From contig JAJQFJ010000029.1 of assembly GCA_021201185.1 (NCBI GenBank), positions 1 through 59,636 of the forward strand: 59,636 nucleotides of DNA, written 5' to 3'. This document shows, piece after piece, positions 8,891-18,196 of this stretch. A model generated the notes under the pieces. That model did not search any database, had not been told where the DNA came from, and was given only the letters and a program-made list of their open reading frames with translations. Both the position numbers and the translations under genes were made by a program. Numbering within the stretch: position 1 is the stretch's first letter; each line of letters opens with the position of its first letter. This DNA is from Clostridiales bacterium (GTDB taxonomy: Bacteria; Bacillota; Clostridia; Oscillospirales; Oscillospiraceae).

Positions 8891-10231
8891 TTGGGTTATT
8901 CCATCGCCTTTATCAGCCTCGGCTGTGATAAAAACCGGGTCAACTGCGAGCAGATGGCCGCCCTGGTGCAGGATGCGGGCCACTTCGTGGTGGACGAGCC
9001 GGAGGGGGCGGACCTCTGCGTCGTCAACACCTGCGGCTTCATCGACGCCGCCAAGGAGGAGGCCATCGCCAACATCCTGGAGATGGCCGCATTGAAGGAG
9101 CAGGGCCTGCTGAAAAAGATTTTGGTCACCGGCTGCCTCTCCCAGCGGTATCGGGAGGAAATGAAGGAAGAGCTGCCCGAGGTGGACGGCCTTCTGGGCA
9201 CCGGGAGCTATACCGACATCGTGGCCGCCGTGGAGGAGGTCATGGACGGGGTCTATCCGGAGTATTTCGGGGATATCAACAACACCTTTGAGGACGGAGA
9301 CCGGATGGTGTCCACCAACCCCTGGACGGCGTATCTGAAGATCGCCGAGGGCTGCTCCAACCGGTGCGCCTTCTGCGCCATCCCCAGTCTCCGGGGGAAG
9401 TACCGCAGCCGCTCCATGGAGAGCATCCTGGCAGAGGCCCGGGCCCTGGCGGACGGCGGCGTGAAGGAGCTGATCCTCATCGCCCAGGACGTGAGCCGCT
9501 ACGGCAAGGAGCGGTATGGGCGCTATATGCTGCCCCAGCTGCTCACCGAGCTGTGCAAGCTGGACTTCCACTGGATACGCCTCCACTATCTCTATCCCGA
9601 CGCCATCACCGACGAGCTCATCGACGTCATGGCCCGGGAGGACAAGATCGTCAACTATATGGACATCCCCATCCAGCACGTCAGCGACCGTATTTTGACC
9701 GCTATGTGCCGCCGGGGGACCAAGGCTCAGATCACAGAGCTGTTCCACACCCTCCGCCGCCGCCTGCCGGGGGTGGTCATCCGCACCAGTCTGATCTGCG
9801 GCCTCCCCGGGGAGAGCGAGGAGGAGTTTGACGAGCTGTGCCGGTTCCTCCGGGAGGAGCGTCTGGAGCGGGCGGGTGTATTCCAGTTCTCCCCGGAGGA
9901 GGGGACGCCTGCCGCCGCCATGCCCGACCAGATCCCGGCGGAGACCGCCCAGCGACGGGTGGAGCTGATCGCCGACCTCCAGAGCCGGGTCATGGACGAG
10001 TGGAACGAGGCCCGCCTGGGCCAGGTGGTGAAGGTCCTCTGCGAGGGCTTTGACGAGGATATGGGCTGCTGGGCCGGACGGACCTACGCCGACTCCCCGG
10101 GCATCGACGGCACGGTGTACTTCACCGCCGCCGGAGAGGTCCCGGCGGGGACCTTTGTCCCGGTGCTGCTCACCAGCACAGAGGACGGAGAGCTGCTGGG
10201 AGAGATCGACCGGTGGGAGGAGACACTATGA
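8891..10231 (+). CDS. rimO: Ribosomal protein S12 methylthiotransferase RimO
   Basis: The protein has 446 residues. I place the start at TTG 8891 because GAAGGAGGG lies 7 nt upstream and the family N-terminus (GYSIAFISLGCDKNRVN) begins there; a longer reading from 8813 adds sequence that overlaps the promoter. The UPF0004 domain with three cysteines is followed by the radical-SAM motif CSNRCAFC and a C-terminal TRAM domain. The SLGCDKN signature and the length favour RimO over MiaB. It methylthiolates an Asp of S12. Its TGA overlaps the pgsA start (ATGA). Confidence 0.92.
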   Translation: MGYSIAFISLGCDKNRVNCEQMAALVQDAGHFVVDEPEGADLCVVNTCGFIDAAKEEAIANILEMAALKEQGLLKKILVTGCLSQRYREEMKEELPEVDGLLGTGSYTDIVAAVEEVMDGVYPEYFGDINNTFEDGDRMVSTNPWTAYLKIAEGCSNRCAFCAIPSLRGKYRSRSMESILAEARALADGGVKELILIAQDVSRYGKERYGRYMLPQLLTELCKLDFHWIRLHYLYPDAITDELIDVMAREDKIVNYMDIPIQHVSDRILTAMCRRGTKAQITELFHTLRRRLPGVVIRTSLICGLPGESEEEFDELCRFLREERLERAGVFQFSPEEGTPAAAMPDQIPAETAQRRVELIADLQSRVMDEWNEARLGQVVKVLCEGFDEDMGCWAGRTYADSPGIDGTVYFTAAGEVPAGTFVPVLLTSTEDGELLGEIDRWEETL

Positions 10232-10755
10232 ATACCTCCAACAAGATTACCCTCTTCCGGGTGGTGCTCATCCCCATCTTTGTCATCGTCTGCTATCTGG
10301 AGGCTCCCGCCGCAGAGTGGGTGGCCCTGGGCGTGTTCATCGTCGCCAGCCTCAGTGATTTTGCAGACGGCTACATCGCCCGGAATTTTAATCAGGTCAC
10401 CGACTTCGGCAAGTTTCTGGACCCCATCGCGGACAAGCTGCTGGTGACCGCTGCCATGCTCATCTTCGTGGAGCAGGGCCGGATGCCCGCCTGGGTGCTG
10501 CTTTGCGTCATCGCCCGGGAGTTTGCCGTCTCCGCCCTCCGGCTGGTGGCGGTGGACAACGGACGGGTCATCGCCGCTGCCTGGTCGGGAAAGGTCAAGA
10601 CCGCCTGCACCATGGTGGGCATTTGCCTGATGCTGGCCTTCCGCCAGTGGCCGGTGCTGGACGTGGTGGTGAACGCCGTTATCCTGGCGACCACCGTCTA
10701 CTCCGGCGTAGAGTATTTCCGGAAGAACCGGGACGTCCTGAACCCCGACAAGTGA
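10228..10755 (+). CDS. pgsA: CDP-diacylglycerol-glycerol-3-phosphate 3-phosphatidyltransferase
   Basis: The protein has 175 residues and is membrane-embedded. The CDP-alcohol phosphotransferase motif is complete: SDFADGYIARN followed by FGKFLDPIADK (D-x2-DG-x2-AR-x8-G-x3-D-x3-D). It makes phosphatidylglycerol phosphate, the first committed step to phosphatidylglycerol and cardiolipin. GGGAGG precedes ATG 10228, which overlaps the rimO stop. The rimO-pgsA pairing is common in Firmicutes. Confidence 0.94.
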   Translation: MNTSNKITLFRVVLIPIFVIVCYLEAPAAEWVALGVFIVASLSDFADGYIARNFNQVTDFGKFLDPIADKLLVTAAMLIFVEQGRMPAWVLLCVIAREFAVSALRLVAVDNGRVIAAAWSGKVKTACTMVGICLMLAFRQWPVLDVVVNAVILATTVYSGVEYFRKNRDVLNPDK

Positions 10756-10912
10756 CCGGGGCGGCGGACTGCTTTTCCGACATACGGCGACAGGAAACGT
10801 TGCCGGGCAAAACCAACCGGAGCGGGGAAAACGCGCAAATAAGATATTTAATTAACTGCCGCGAAATAAATGCCGCCGGAACCGGAAAAAGAGAGGCGGC
10901 TCTGCTGCCCTG

Positions 10913-10934
10913 CTGAAAATTTTTTCAGTTTTTT
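10913..10934 (+). terminator. Possible weak terminator after pgsA
   Basis: CTGAAA/TTTCAG pairs around a short loop and is followed by a run of T. It is short and AT-only, so its efficiency is doubtful. The rest of 10756-11039 shows no gene that I can support. Confidence 0.4.
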
Positions 10935-11039
10935 CCGGGAAGCGCAGCCCGCACAAAAAAGACGGTTCTAAACAACGACCGGAGGCTGCGGGCATGTCCT
11001 GAGCCGGTCCGGACGCGGGCAAAATTTTCCCCGGATGGA

Positions 11040-11071
11040 TTGACACCGGCGGGGAGAGATGATAGTATAAT
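11040..11071 (+). promoter_or_regulatory. Promoter of the cysE-cysS T-box transcript
   Basis: A perfect TTGACA (11040-11045) is followed by TAGTATAAT. The TATAAT at 11066-11071 would give a 20-nt spacer, while TAGTAT at 11063-11068 gives 17. Which hexamer is used cannot be decided by eye. Confidence 0.6.
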
Positions 11072-11079
11072 GGAAATAA

Positions 11080-11294
11080 TGAGCCGCATTGAAGGGGAAG
11101 AGTAGCGCAGAATTGCCAGTCAGCGAGGACAGGTCATCGGATGGGAGTCTGTCTCTGGTCGTCTGCGTGAACGTGCGCCCCGGAGCGGGAGGGCAATGCC
11201 TCCGGAGGCCGCCGTTACCGGCCGTCGAGTGATAAACGAGAGTGGAACCGCGGTCTTGTATCGCCTCTTGTCCGAAAGGACAGGAGGCGTTTTT
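11080..11294 (+). promoter_or_regulatory. T-box riboswitch, cysteine-specific
   Basis: The canonical T-box sequence (AGTGGAACCGCGG, about 11241-11253) sits just upstream of a GAAA-loop terminator (stem 11262-11273 with 11278-11289, T-run 11290-11294). Upstream is a long structured stem I with AGTAG, AGCGAGGAC and GTGAAC elements. A TGC triplet at 11174-11176 just after GTGAA is the likely specifier, which matches Cys and the genes that follow; another TGC at 11164-11166 is less well placed. Uncharged tRNA-Cys would stabilise the antiterminator and switch on cysE and cysS. Confidence 0.92.
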
Positions 11295-11340
11295 GGTGCT
11301 TAATTTGGCGGTATATCAGCGGAATGTGGAGCGAATGTAG

Positions 11341-12027
11341 ATGAAATTGTTTCAAAGACTGAGCGAGCTGCTGGGGGCCTATCAGGCCAGGGACCCCGCC
11401 GCCCGGAGCAAGCTGGAAATTTTCCTGCTCTATCCCGGCGTCCTGGCCACCATCTATTACCGCATGGCCCATTTCCTTCACGTCCACGGCCTGCGGTTCC
11501 TGGCCCGTTGTATCTCCCAGTGGGCCCGGTTCTGGACGGGCATCGAGATTCATCCGGGCGCTACCATCGGACGCCGCCTGGTCATCGACCACGGTATGGG
11601 CATCGTCATCGGCGAGACGGCGGAGCTGGGGGACGACGTTCTCCTCTACCAGGGGGTGACCCTGGGCGGCACCGGCAAGGACCAGGGTAAGCGCCACCCC
11701 ACCATCGGCAACAATGTGCTCATCGGCACCGGAGCCAAGGTGCTGGGGCCCTTTAAGGTGGGGGACGGGGCCCGCATCGCCGCCAACGCGGTGGTCCTGC
11801 AGGAGGTCCCCCCGGACGCCACCGCCGTGGGCGTCCCCGCCCATGTGGTGAAGATCTCCGGCCAACGGGTGGCCTATGCCAGCAACGTGGACCAGATCCA
11901 CGTCACCGACCCTGTGGCCGAGACGATGAAGTCCCTGCTCTCCCGGGTGGAGTTCCTGGAGCAGCAGATGGATGAACAGTATTTACGCAATCAGCAGAAG
12001 CAGGAAGCTGAACAGGAGGAGCAGTAA
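11341..12027 (+). CDS. cysE: Serine O-acetyltransferase CysE
   Basis: The protein has 228 residues. The left-handed beta-helix repeats (IHPGATIGRRLVIDHGMGIVIGE), the catalytic His region and the GGTGKDQGKRHPTIG motif are typical of the short Firmicute-type CysE. It makes O-acetylserine from serine and acetyl-CoA for cysteine synthesis. A C-terminal coiled, Gln/Glu-rich tail from about residue 200 is extra. The first gene of the T-box operon, it overlaps cysS by one base (TAATG). Confidence 0.94.
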   Translation: MKLFQRLSELLGAYQARDPAARSKLEIFLLYPGVLATIYYRMAHFLHVHGLRFLARCISQWARFWTGIEIHPGATIGRRLVIDHGMGIVIGETAELGDDVLLYQGVTLGGTGKDQGKRHPTIGNNVLIGTGAKVLGPFKVGDGARIAANAVVLQEVPPDATAVGVPAHVVKISGQRVAYASNVDQIHVTDPVAETMKSLLSRVEFLEQQMDEQYLRNQQKQEAEQEEQ

Positions 12028-13436
12028 TGGAAATTTATAACTCTATGACCCGCCGCAAGGAGGAGTTTGTCCCCATCGAGGAGGGCAAGGTGCGGATGTA
12101 CGCCTGCGGCCCCACCGTCTATAATCTGATTCACGTGGGCAACGCCCGGCCAATCATCCTCTTTGACGTGCTCCGGCGGTATCTGGAGTACCGGGGCTAC
12201 GAGGTGACCTTCGTTCAGAACTTTACCGATGTGGACGACAAGATCATCAAACGGGCCAACGAGGAGGGCATCTCCAGCCAGGAGGTGGCGGAGAAGTATA
12301 TTCAGGAGTACTTCACCGACGCCCGGGGCCTGGGGGTCCGCCCCGCCACTATCCACCCCAGAGCCACCGAGACCATGGACGAGATCATCGACCTGGTGCA
12401 GACTCTGGTGGACAAGGGCTACGCCTACCCGGTGCCCAGCGGGGACGTGTACTACCGCACCCTGAAGTTCAAGGGCTACGGCAAGCTGTCCCATCAGCCC
12501 ATCGAGGATTTGATGTCCGGGGCCCGTATCGACGTGAACGATGAGAAGGAGAACCCTCTGGACTTCGCCCTGTGGAAGGCGGCCAAGCCCGGCGAGCCCG
12601 CCTGGGACTCCCCCTGGGGCAAGGGCCGCCCCGGCTGGCACATCGAGTGCTCTGCCATGAACCGGAAGTACCTGGGTAAGACCATCGACATCCACTGCGG
12701 CGGGGAGGACCTCCAGTTCCCCCACCACGAAAACGAGATCGCCCAGTCCGAGGCCGCCAACGACGCCCCCTTCGTCCACTACTGGATGCACAACGGCTTT
12801 TTGAACATCGACAACAAGAAGATGTCCAAGTCCCAGGGGAATTTCTTCACCGTCCGGGACGCGGCACAGGTCTATGGCTATGAGCCCATCCGCCTGTTCA
12901 TGCTCTCCGCCCACTATCGCACCCCCCTGAACTACTCCGCAGAGTCCCTCCAGCAGGCCCAGGCCGCTCTGGAGCGGCTGTACTCCGCCCGGGACAACCT
13001 GACCTTCCTGGCGGAAAACGGCGGGGAGGGCGGCCCCAACCCGGCGGAGCAGGCGGTCCTCGACGAGGCGGGGACTTACCGGGAGCGGTTCGACGCCGCC
13101 ATGGACGACGACTTTAACACCGCCGACGCCGTCTCCGTCCTCTTTGAGCTGGTCCGGGCGGCGAACCGGGCGGTGGCCCCGGAGCAGAAGCCCACAAAGG
13201 CGGGAGCGGCGGCCCTGCTGAAGCTGACGGGGGAGTTCACCGACGTTCTGGGTCTGCTCTACGCCAGAGAAAAGGAGGAGAGTCTGGACGACCAGGTGGA
13301 GGCCCTCATCGCCCGGCGGCAGGCGGCCCGGGCGGAAAAAAACTGGGCGGAGGCCGACCGTATCCGGGACGAATTGAAGGGGATGGGAATAATCCTCAAA
13401 GATACCAAACAGGGCGTTCAGTGGAAAAGGGAATGA
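12027..13436 (+). CDS. cysS: Cysteinyl-tRNA synthetase
   Basis: The protein has 469 residues. A class I synthetase: the HIGH-type motif is in [16 protein letters not shown], the zinc ligands include the Cys of CGP and of HIECS with [13 protein letters not shown], and the KMSKS loop is [10 protein letters not shown]. It charges tRNA-Cys. It is translationally coupled to cysE and under the Cys T-box, linking cysteine supply and use. Confidence 0.97.
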   Translation: MEIYNSMTRRKEEFVPIEEGKVRMYACGPTVYNLIHVGNARPIILFDVLRRYLEYRGYEVTFVQNFTDVDDKIIKRANEEGISSQEVAEKYIQEYFTDARGLGVRPATIHPRATETMDEIIDLVQTLVDKGYAYPVPSGDVYYRTLKFKGYGKLSHQPIEDLMSGARIDVNDEKENPLDFALWKAAKPGEPAWDSPWGKGRPGWHIECSAMNRKYLGKTIDIHCGGEDLQFPHHENEIAQSEAANDAPFVHYWMHNGFLNIDNKKMSKSQGNFFTVRDAAQVYGYEPIRLFMLSAHYRTPLNYSAESLQQAQAALERLYSARDNLTFLAENGGEGGPNPAEQAVLDEAGTYRERFDAAMDDDFNTADAVSVLFELVRAANRAVAPEQKPTKAGAAALLKLTGEFTDVLGLLYAREKEESLDDQVEALIARRQAARAEKNWAEADRIRDELKGMGIILKDTKQGVQWKRE

Positions 13437-13550
13437 TCCGACCGGACGTGAGCGGGGGAGAGGAGGACTCTTCCCCGTTCCCCTTTTGCCCTGCTTTTTT
13501 AGGGAGAAAAAAGTGTTCACTAAAATTTAAAAAATTTCCAGACAAAACGA

Positions 13551-13579
13551 TTGACATTGGTAAAATGATGAATTATAAT
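13551..13579 (+). promoter_or_regulatory. Consensus promoter of the resolvase-HTH gene
   Basis: Perfect TTGACA (13551-13556), a 17-nt spacer and perfect TATAAT (13574-13579). This is the best sigma-A match in the core part of the window, implying strong expression and a leader of about 140 nt before the gene at 13723. Confidence 0.88.
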
Positions 13580-13609
13580 AAACATACTAACAAGTACGGG
13601 TTTGACGAC

Positions 13610-13705
13610 ATGGCCGGATTTGCGCGGCAGATCGACCCTGCTGCGGCAGGTGTGGACGTGACGACGGATGCCCGGGCGTGGAGCAAGCTGAATCGACTTG
13701 GCTAA
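13610..13705 (+). CDS. Possible 31-residue leader ORF
   Basis: Inside the transcribed leader an ATG at 13610 opens a 31-codon frame (begins MAGFARQID, ends LNRLG). Its stop TAA (13703-13705) overlaps the AAAGGAG that serves the next gene, which would couple their translation. There is no good ribosome site before 13610, so this is tentative. Confidence 0.25.
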   Translation: MAGFARQIDPAAAGVDVTTDARAWSKLNRLG

Positions 13706-13722
13706 AGGAGTATGAGTGGCCC

Positions 13723-14091
13723 ATGTTAAAGGAAAACGAAAGCAAGATCTTTGAGCTGCTGAATAACGACGAGTTGGCCTCTAAGGTAATGGAGATCATT
13801 CGGGCAGATGAGGCAGAGCGCCGCGCCGCTCTGGTCAGACGCCAGAGCGAGGGACTGCGCAACGCCCGGGAGCGTGGCGTCCGTCTGGGCCGTCCCCCTG
13901 CGAAGCGCCCCAGAAAGTTCCAGAGCATCTATACCATGTACTGCGACGAGAAGGTCAGCGCCCGTGCCGCCTCTCAGATGCTGGGCGTCTCTCCCGGCAC
14001 CTTCAAGCGCTGGGTGCTGGAGGAGCAGAAGCGGGAGCAGGAGGGTAAGGCCACTGTGCAGCCTGCTGAGAGCGAGTCCACCGAGGGCTGA
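13723..14091 (+). CDS. Free-standing serine-recombinase-type HTH protein
   Basis: The protein has 122 residues. From about residue 35 it matches the linker and C-terminal DNA-binding domain of small serine recombinases (Hin/resolvase type): RNARERGVRLGRPPAK is the hinge-like stretch and SARAASQMLGVSPGTFKRW the helix-turn-helix. The catalytic N-terminal domain with the nucleophilic Ser is absent; instead there is a charged helical segment (MLKENESKIFELLNNDEL). Start ATG 13723 lies 12 nt after AAAGGAG. It stands alone behind a consensus promoter and has its own terminator. It is probably a DNA-binding regulator or nucleoid protein derived from a recombinase; function unknown. Confidence 0.7.
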   Translation: MLKENESKIFELLNNDELASKVMEIIRADEAERRAALVRRQSEGLRNARERGVRLGRPPAKRPRKFQSIYTMYCDEKVSARAASQMLGVSPGTFKRWVLEEQKREQEGKATVQPAESESTEG

Positions 14092-14114
14092 GAAAGATAG
14101 TTGTGTGCGCAACT

Positions 14115-14148
14115 GCGGCGGTTCCGAACATCCGGAGCCGCCGCTTTT
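14115..14148 (+). terminator. Intrinsic terminator after the resolvase-HTH gene
   Basis: A 12-bp stem (14115-14126 with 14133-14144, one G-T pair), loop AACAT, then TTTT. Confidence 0.85.
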
Positions 14149-14221
14149 CGTTCTCCTGCCTCTTCCCTTTTCCCTCACAATCGGGTATACTGCTGGTAAC
14201 GAAGAAATGGGGTGGATCGCC

Positions 14222-14890
14222 TTGGAGCTGATGCCGTCACAATTCAATGAGAGGGAGATCCTCCGCTACCTGGGCTGCACCGGGGAGCCGCCGGAGGAGC
14301 TGCTCCGCCTGGTCCGGGAGGGGATCGCCCAAATTGCGGAGACGGCCCGGCCCCGGCAGGTCTGGCGGCTGCAGGACCTGGAGGGGACCCACCCGGCGGG
14401 CACCTCCGTCACCTTTCAGGGGGAGGACATCCGCCGACACTTGCAGGGCTGTGACCAGGTCGTCCTGATGGCGGTCACATTAGGCCCCGACGTGGAGACC
14501 CTGCTCCTCCGGAAGGAGGTGCAGGACAAGGCCCAGGCCCTGGTGCTGGACTGCTGCGCCTCCGCCGGGGTGGAGGCGGTCTGCGACCAACTGGAGAGCC
14601 GGCTCCGGGCTGAATGGCGGGAGCGGGGCAAATATCTGACCGACCGGTTCAGCCCGGGGTACGGGGACTTCCCCATCGGGCAGCAGCCGGAGCTGTGCCG
14701 CCTGCTGGACACCCAGCGGCGGATCGGCCTGTCCCTGACCGCCAGCGGCATTATGGTGCCCCGAAAGTCGGTGACGGCGGTGCTGGGGATAGCGGACACC
14801 CCCCGGCACCGGCGGAGCCAGGGCTGTGCAGGCTGCTCCATGTACGAAAACTGCGCCATGAGAAAAGGAGGGACTCCCTGTGGAGGATAA
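14222..14890 (+). CDS. Methionine synthase activation-domain protein (detached MetH C-terminus)
   Basis: About 222 residues. It corresponds to the AdoMet-binding reactivation domain that forms the C-terminus of full-length MetH, with the family motif RFSPGYGDFPIGQQPEL and a Cys-rich C-terminus (QGCAGCSMYENC). It would remethylate oxidised cob(II)alamin on the MetH core encoded immediately downstream; the last 11 nt overlap metH. Start choice is uncertain: TTG 14222 has GGGGTGG 6 nt upstream and gives the family-like MELMPSQFNEREILRYLG; ATG 14207 and ATG 14231 are alternatives. Confidence 0.85.
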   Translation: MELMPSQFNEREILRYLGCTGEPPEELLRLVREGIAQIAETARPRQVWRLQDLEGTHPAGTSVTFQGEDIRRHLQGCDQVVLMAVTLGPDVETLLLRKEVQDKAQALVLDCCASAGVEAVCDQLESRLRAEWRERGKYLTDRFSPGYGDFPIGQQPELCRLLDTQRRIGLSLTASGIMVPRKSVTAVLGIADTPRHRRSQGCAGCSMYENCAMRKGGTPCGG

Positions 14891-17252
14891 CAAGCGGAGT
14901 GAGACGCCGTTCCTGCTGCTGGACGGGGCTATGGGTACCCAGCTGCTGGCGGCAGGGATGCCCCTGGGGATGCGGCCGGAGCTGATGTGCTTTGAGGCTC
15001 CGGAGACGGTGGAACAGGTCCACCGGGACTATATCCGGGCGGGCAGCGGCGTGATTTACGCCAACACCTTCGGGGCCAACGGCCACAAGCTGGCGGGGAC
15101 GGGGTATGAGCCCGCCCAGGTGATACGCCGGGCGGTGGAGATCGCCCGCCGGGCTGCCCAGGGGACGGACGTGAAGGTGGCTCTGGACATCGGCCCCATT
15201 GGGGAGCTGCTGGAGCCGCTGGGCACCCTGTCCTTCCAGGAGGCCTACGACCTCTACCGGGAGATGGTGGAGGCGGGGGCCGCCGCCGGAGCCGATCTGG
15301 TGGTCTACGAGACCATGACCGACCTGGGAGAGGTCCGGGCGGCGGTGCTGGCGGCGAAGGAGTACTCCCGCCTGCCGGTGTACGTCACCATGACCTTTGA
15401 GGAGAACCGCCGCACCTTCACCGGCTGCACCGTCCCGGCCATGGCCCTGACCTTACAGGGCCTGGGGGTGGACGCCATGGGGGTGAACTGCTCCCTGGGA
15501 CCGAAGGAAATTTACCCCCTCATGGAGGAGCTGGCCCAGTGGACCGACCTCCCCCTCATCGTCAAGCCCAACGCCGGGCTCCCCGACCCGGTGACCAACG
15601 CCTACGACCTGACCCCGGAGGAATTTGCCCGGCAGATGACCGCCTTTGCCGACCTGGGCATCACTGTCCTGGGGGGCTGCTGCGGCACCACCCCGGATTT
15701 TATCCGCGCCCTGTCCGCCGCCCTGGAGGGCCGTGCCCCCGGGAAGCGGCCCCCCAGGAGCCGACACGGGGTCTGCTGCGCCTCAAACGTGGTGGAGTTA
15801 AACGGCGTCCGGGTCATCGGGGAGCGCATCAACCCCACGGGGAAAAAGCGCTTCCAGCAGGCCCTCCGGGAGCATGACCTGAACTACATTCTGGAGCGTG
15901 GCATGGAGCAGCAGGAGGCAGGCGCGGACATCCTGGACGTGAACGTGGGCTTGCCCGGTCTGGACGAGCCTGCCATGATGGTGGATGTGGTCTCCGCCCT
16001 CCAGGCTATGGTCCCCCTGCCGCTGCAGATCGACTCCTCCGACCCCCGGGCCATCGAGGCGGGCCTCCGATGCTACACCGGCAAGGCCATCGTCAACTCG
16101 GTCAACGGCAAGGGGGAGGTGCTGGCCTCCGTCCTGCCCATCGTCAAAAAGTACGGGGCCGCCGTGGTGGGGCTGGCTATGGACGAAAACGGCATCCCCC
16201 AGACGGCGGAGGAGCGGATGACCATTGCCCGGCGCATCCTGAACGCGGCTCTGGCGGCGGGCATCCCCCGGGAGGACGTGTACATCGACTGCCTGACCCT
16301 CACCGTCTCCGCCCAGCAGGAGCAGGCGGCGGAGACTCTCTCCGCCGTGCGGCAGGTGAAGGAGGAGCTGGGGCTGCACAATGTTCTGGGGGTGTCCAAC
16401 ATCTCCTTCGGCCTGCCGGACCGCGCCCGTATCACGGAGAGCTTTCTGGTCCAGGCCATGGGGTGCGGCCTCGACCTGCCCATCATCAACCCCAACCAGA
16501 GGCAGATGATGGACGCGGTAGCCGCCTTCCGGGTGCTCTCCGGGGAGGACCGGGACGCCGCCGCCTATATCCAGCGGTTCGCCAACACCCCCGCCGCATC
16601 CGTTGCCCCCGCTGTCTCCAGCGCAGGGACGGAAATGGACATGGCTACCGCCGTGGGCAAGGGATTGAAGGACGAGTGCCGCCGCCTGACGGTGGAGCTG
16701 CTGAAAACAAAGACGGAGCTGGAGATCGTCAACGAGGAGCTCATCCCCGCCCTGGACCTGGTGGGGGAGCGGTACGAACGGCAGGAGATCTTCCTCCCCC
16801 AGCTCATCAACTCCGCCAACGCCTCCTGTGAGGCCTTTGAGGTCATCAAGCAGTCCATCCTCGACCGGGGGGGAGAGTCCGTCTCCAAGGGCAAGATCGT
16901 CATGGCCACAGTGGAGGGGGACATCCACGACATTGGCAAGAACATCGTCAAGGTCATCCTGGAGAACTATGGCTATCAGGTCATCGATCTGGGCCGGGAC
17001 GTGCCGGTGCAGAAGGTGGTGGACGCCGCCATCGCCTACGACGTGCGGCTGGTGGGCCTCTCCGCCCTGATGACCACCACGGTGGAGAGCATGCGCCGCA
17101 CCATCGCCGCCCTGCACGCATCCGGCCACCCGTGCAAGATCTGGGTGGGAGGCGCGGTGCTCACCCCGGAGTACGCCAAAGAGATCGGGGCGGACTTCTA
17201 CGCCAAAGACGCCCGGGAGAGCGTGGAGATCGCCCGGAAGGTGCTGGGGTGA
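14880..17252 (+). CDS. metH: Cobalamin-dependent methionine synthase core (no activation domain)
   Basis: The protein has 790 residues. Domain order: homocysteine S-methyltransferase (about 1-290, zinc ligands in GVNCS and GGCCGTTPDF), pterin/methyltetrahydrofolate-binding domain (about 310-560, GERINPTGKKRF and NVGLPGLDEP), cobalamin cap and B12-binding domain (about 590-790, DIHDIGKNI carrying the Co-ligating His). The usual 1200-residue form has a fourth, reactivation domain, which here is the separate upstream gene. Start is GTG 14880 with AAAGGAGGG 8 nt before it. It transfers methyl from methyl-THF to homocysteine. Confidence 0.93.
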   Translation: MEDNKRSETPFLLLDGAMGTQLLAAGMPLGMRPELMCFEAPETVEQVHRDYIRAGSGVIYANTFGANGHKLAGTGYEPAQVIRRAVEIARRAAQGTDVKVALDIGPIGELLEPLGTLSFQEAYDLYREMVEAGAAAGADLVVYETMTDLGEVRAAVLAAKEYSRLPVYVTMTFEENRRTFTGCTVPAMALTLQGLGVDAMGVNCSLGPKEIYPLMEELAQWTDLPLIVKPNAGLPDPVTNAYDLTPEEFARQMTAFADLGITVLGGCCGTTPDFIRALSAALEGRAPGKRPPRSRHGVCCASNVVELNGVRVIGERINPTGKKRFQQALREHDLNYILERGMEQQEAGADILDVNVGLPGLDEPAMMVDVVSALQAMVPLPLQIDSSDPRAIEAGLRCYTGKAIVNSVNGKGEVLASVLPIVKKYGAAVVGLAMDENGIPQTAEERMTIARRILNAALAAGIPREDVYIDCLTLTVSAQQEQAAETLSAVRQVKEELGLHNVLGVSNISFGLPDRARITESFLVQAMGCGLDLPIINPNQRQMMDAVAAFRVLSGEDRDAAAYIQRFANTPAASVAPAVSSAGTEMDMATAVGKGLKDECRRLTVELLKTKTELEIVNEELIPALDLVGERYERQEIFLPQLINSANASCEAFEVIKQSILDRGGESVSKGKIVMATVEGDIHDIGKNIVKVILENYGYQVIDLGRDVPVQKVVDAAIAYDVRLVGLSALMTTTVESMRRTIAALHASGHPCKIWVGGAVLTPEYAKEIGADFYAKDARESVEIARKVLG

Positions 17253-17291
17253 CGAATACCGAAATTTTTTTGAAAAATCCGGAAAAAACCC

Positions 17292-17320
17292 TTGCAAATG
17301 GGAACACTTTATAGTATAGT
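17292..17320 (+). promoter_or_regulatory. rpsB-tsf promoter
   Basis: TTGCAA (17292-17297), a 17-nt spacer, TATAGT (17315-17320); a second TATAGT overlaps at 17310. It leaves a leader of about 105 nt before rpsB. Confidence 0.75.
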
Positions 17321-17431
17321 AACTCAGGATTACGCACACCAGGGGGATTTTGCGCCCTGTTGCCGCTTGCGGTGGACGCAGAGGATGAACCCGGTGGAGG
17401 GATCAACAAATTTTTTAGGAGGAATCAATCC

Positions 17432-18154
17432 ATGGCAGTCGTATCTATGAAACAGCTCCTGGAGGCCGGCGTTCACTTCGGCCACCAGACCCGTCGGTGG
17501 AACCCCAAAATGGCCGCTTACATTTACACCGAGCGTAACGGCATTTATATCATCGACCTGCAGAAGACGGTGAAGAAGCTGGAGGAGGCCTACTCCTTCG
17601 TGAAGGACATCGCCGCCGAGGGCAAGACCGTCCTCTTCGTGGGCACCAAGAAGCAGGCCCAGGACGCTATCCGCGAGGAGTCCGGCCGCTGCGGTATGTT
17701 CTATGTGAACTCCCGCTGGCTGGGCGGCATGCTGACCAACTTCAAGACCATGCGTACCCGTGTGGACCGTCTGGCTCAGCTGAAGAAGATGCAGGAGGAC
17801 GGCACCGTTGACATGCTCCCCAAGAAGGAGGTCATCAAGCTGATCCATGAGATGGAGAAGCTGGAGAAGTACCTGGGCGGCGTCAAGGAGATGAAGACCC
17901 TGCCCGGCGCCATCTTCGTGGTGGACCCCCGGAAGGAGCACAACGCCATCGCCGAGGCCCGGAAGCTGGGCATCCCCGTGGTCGCCATCGTGGACACCAA
18001 CTGTGACCCCGACGAGGCCGACTACCCCATCCCCGGCAACGATGACGCTATCCGTGCCATCCGCCTGATCTCCGGCGTGATCGCCAACGCCGTCATCGAG
18101 GGCAAGCAGGGCAACGACGAGGCCGCCGAGGCGGAGGAGAAGGCCGCCGAGTGA
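17432..18154 (+). CDS. rpsB: 30S ribosomal protein S2
   Basis: The protein has 240 residues. Typical S2 motifs are [41 protein letters not shown] and [26 protein letters not shown] precedes ATG 17432. The C-terminus is a short acidic Glu/Ala tail. It forms an operon with tsf, the near-universal arrangement. Confidence 0.97.
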   Translation: MAVVSMKQLLEAGVHFGHQTRRWNPKMAAYIYTERNGIYIIDLQKTVKKLEEAYSFVKDIAAEGKTVLFVGTKKQAQDAIREESGRCGMFYVNSRWLGGMLTNFKTMRTRVDRLAQLKKMQEDGTVDMLPKKEVIKLIHEMEKLEKYLGGVKEMKTLPGAIFVVDPRKEHNAIAEARKLGIPVVAIVDTNCDPDEADYPIPGNDDAIRAIRLISGVIANAVIEGKQGNDEAAEAEEKAAE

Positions 18155-18196
18155 GATCGGCCGGACAACGATACGATTAACAGGAGGTAGTATATC

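Noticed and set aside
13421..13705. 94-codon frame across the cysS end and the next promoter
   Set aside because: It starts inside cysS and spans a perfect promoter; only its last 31 codons could be translated from the mapped transcript.
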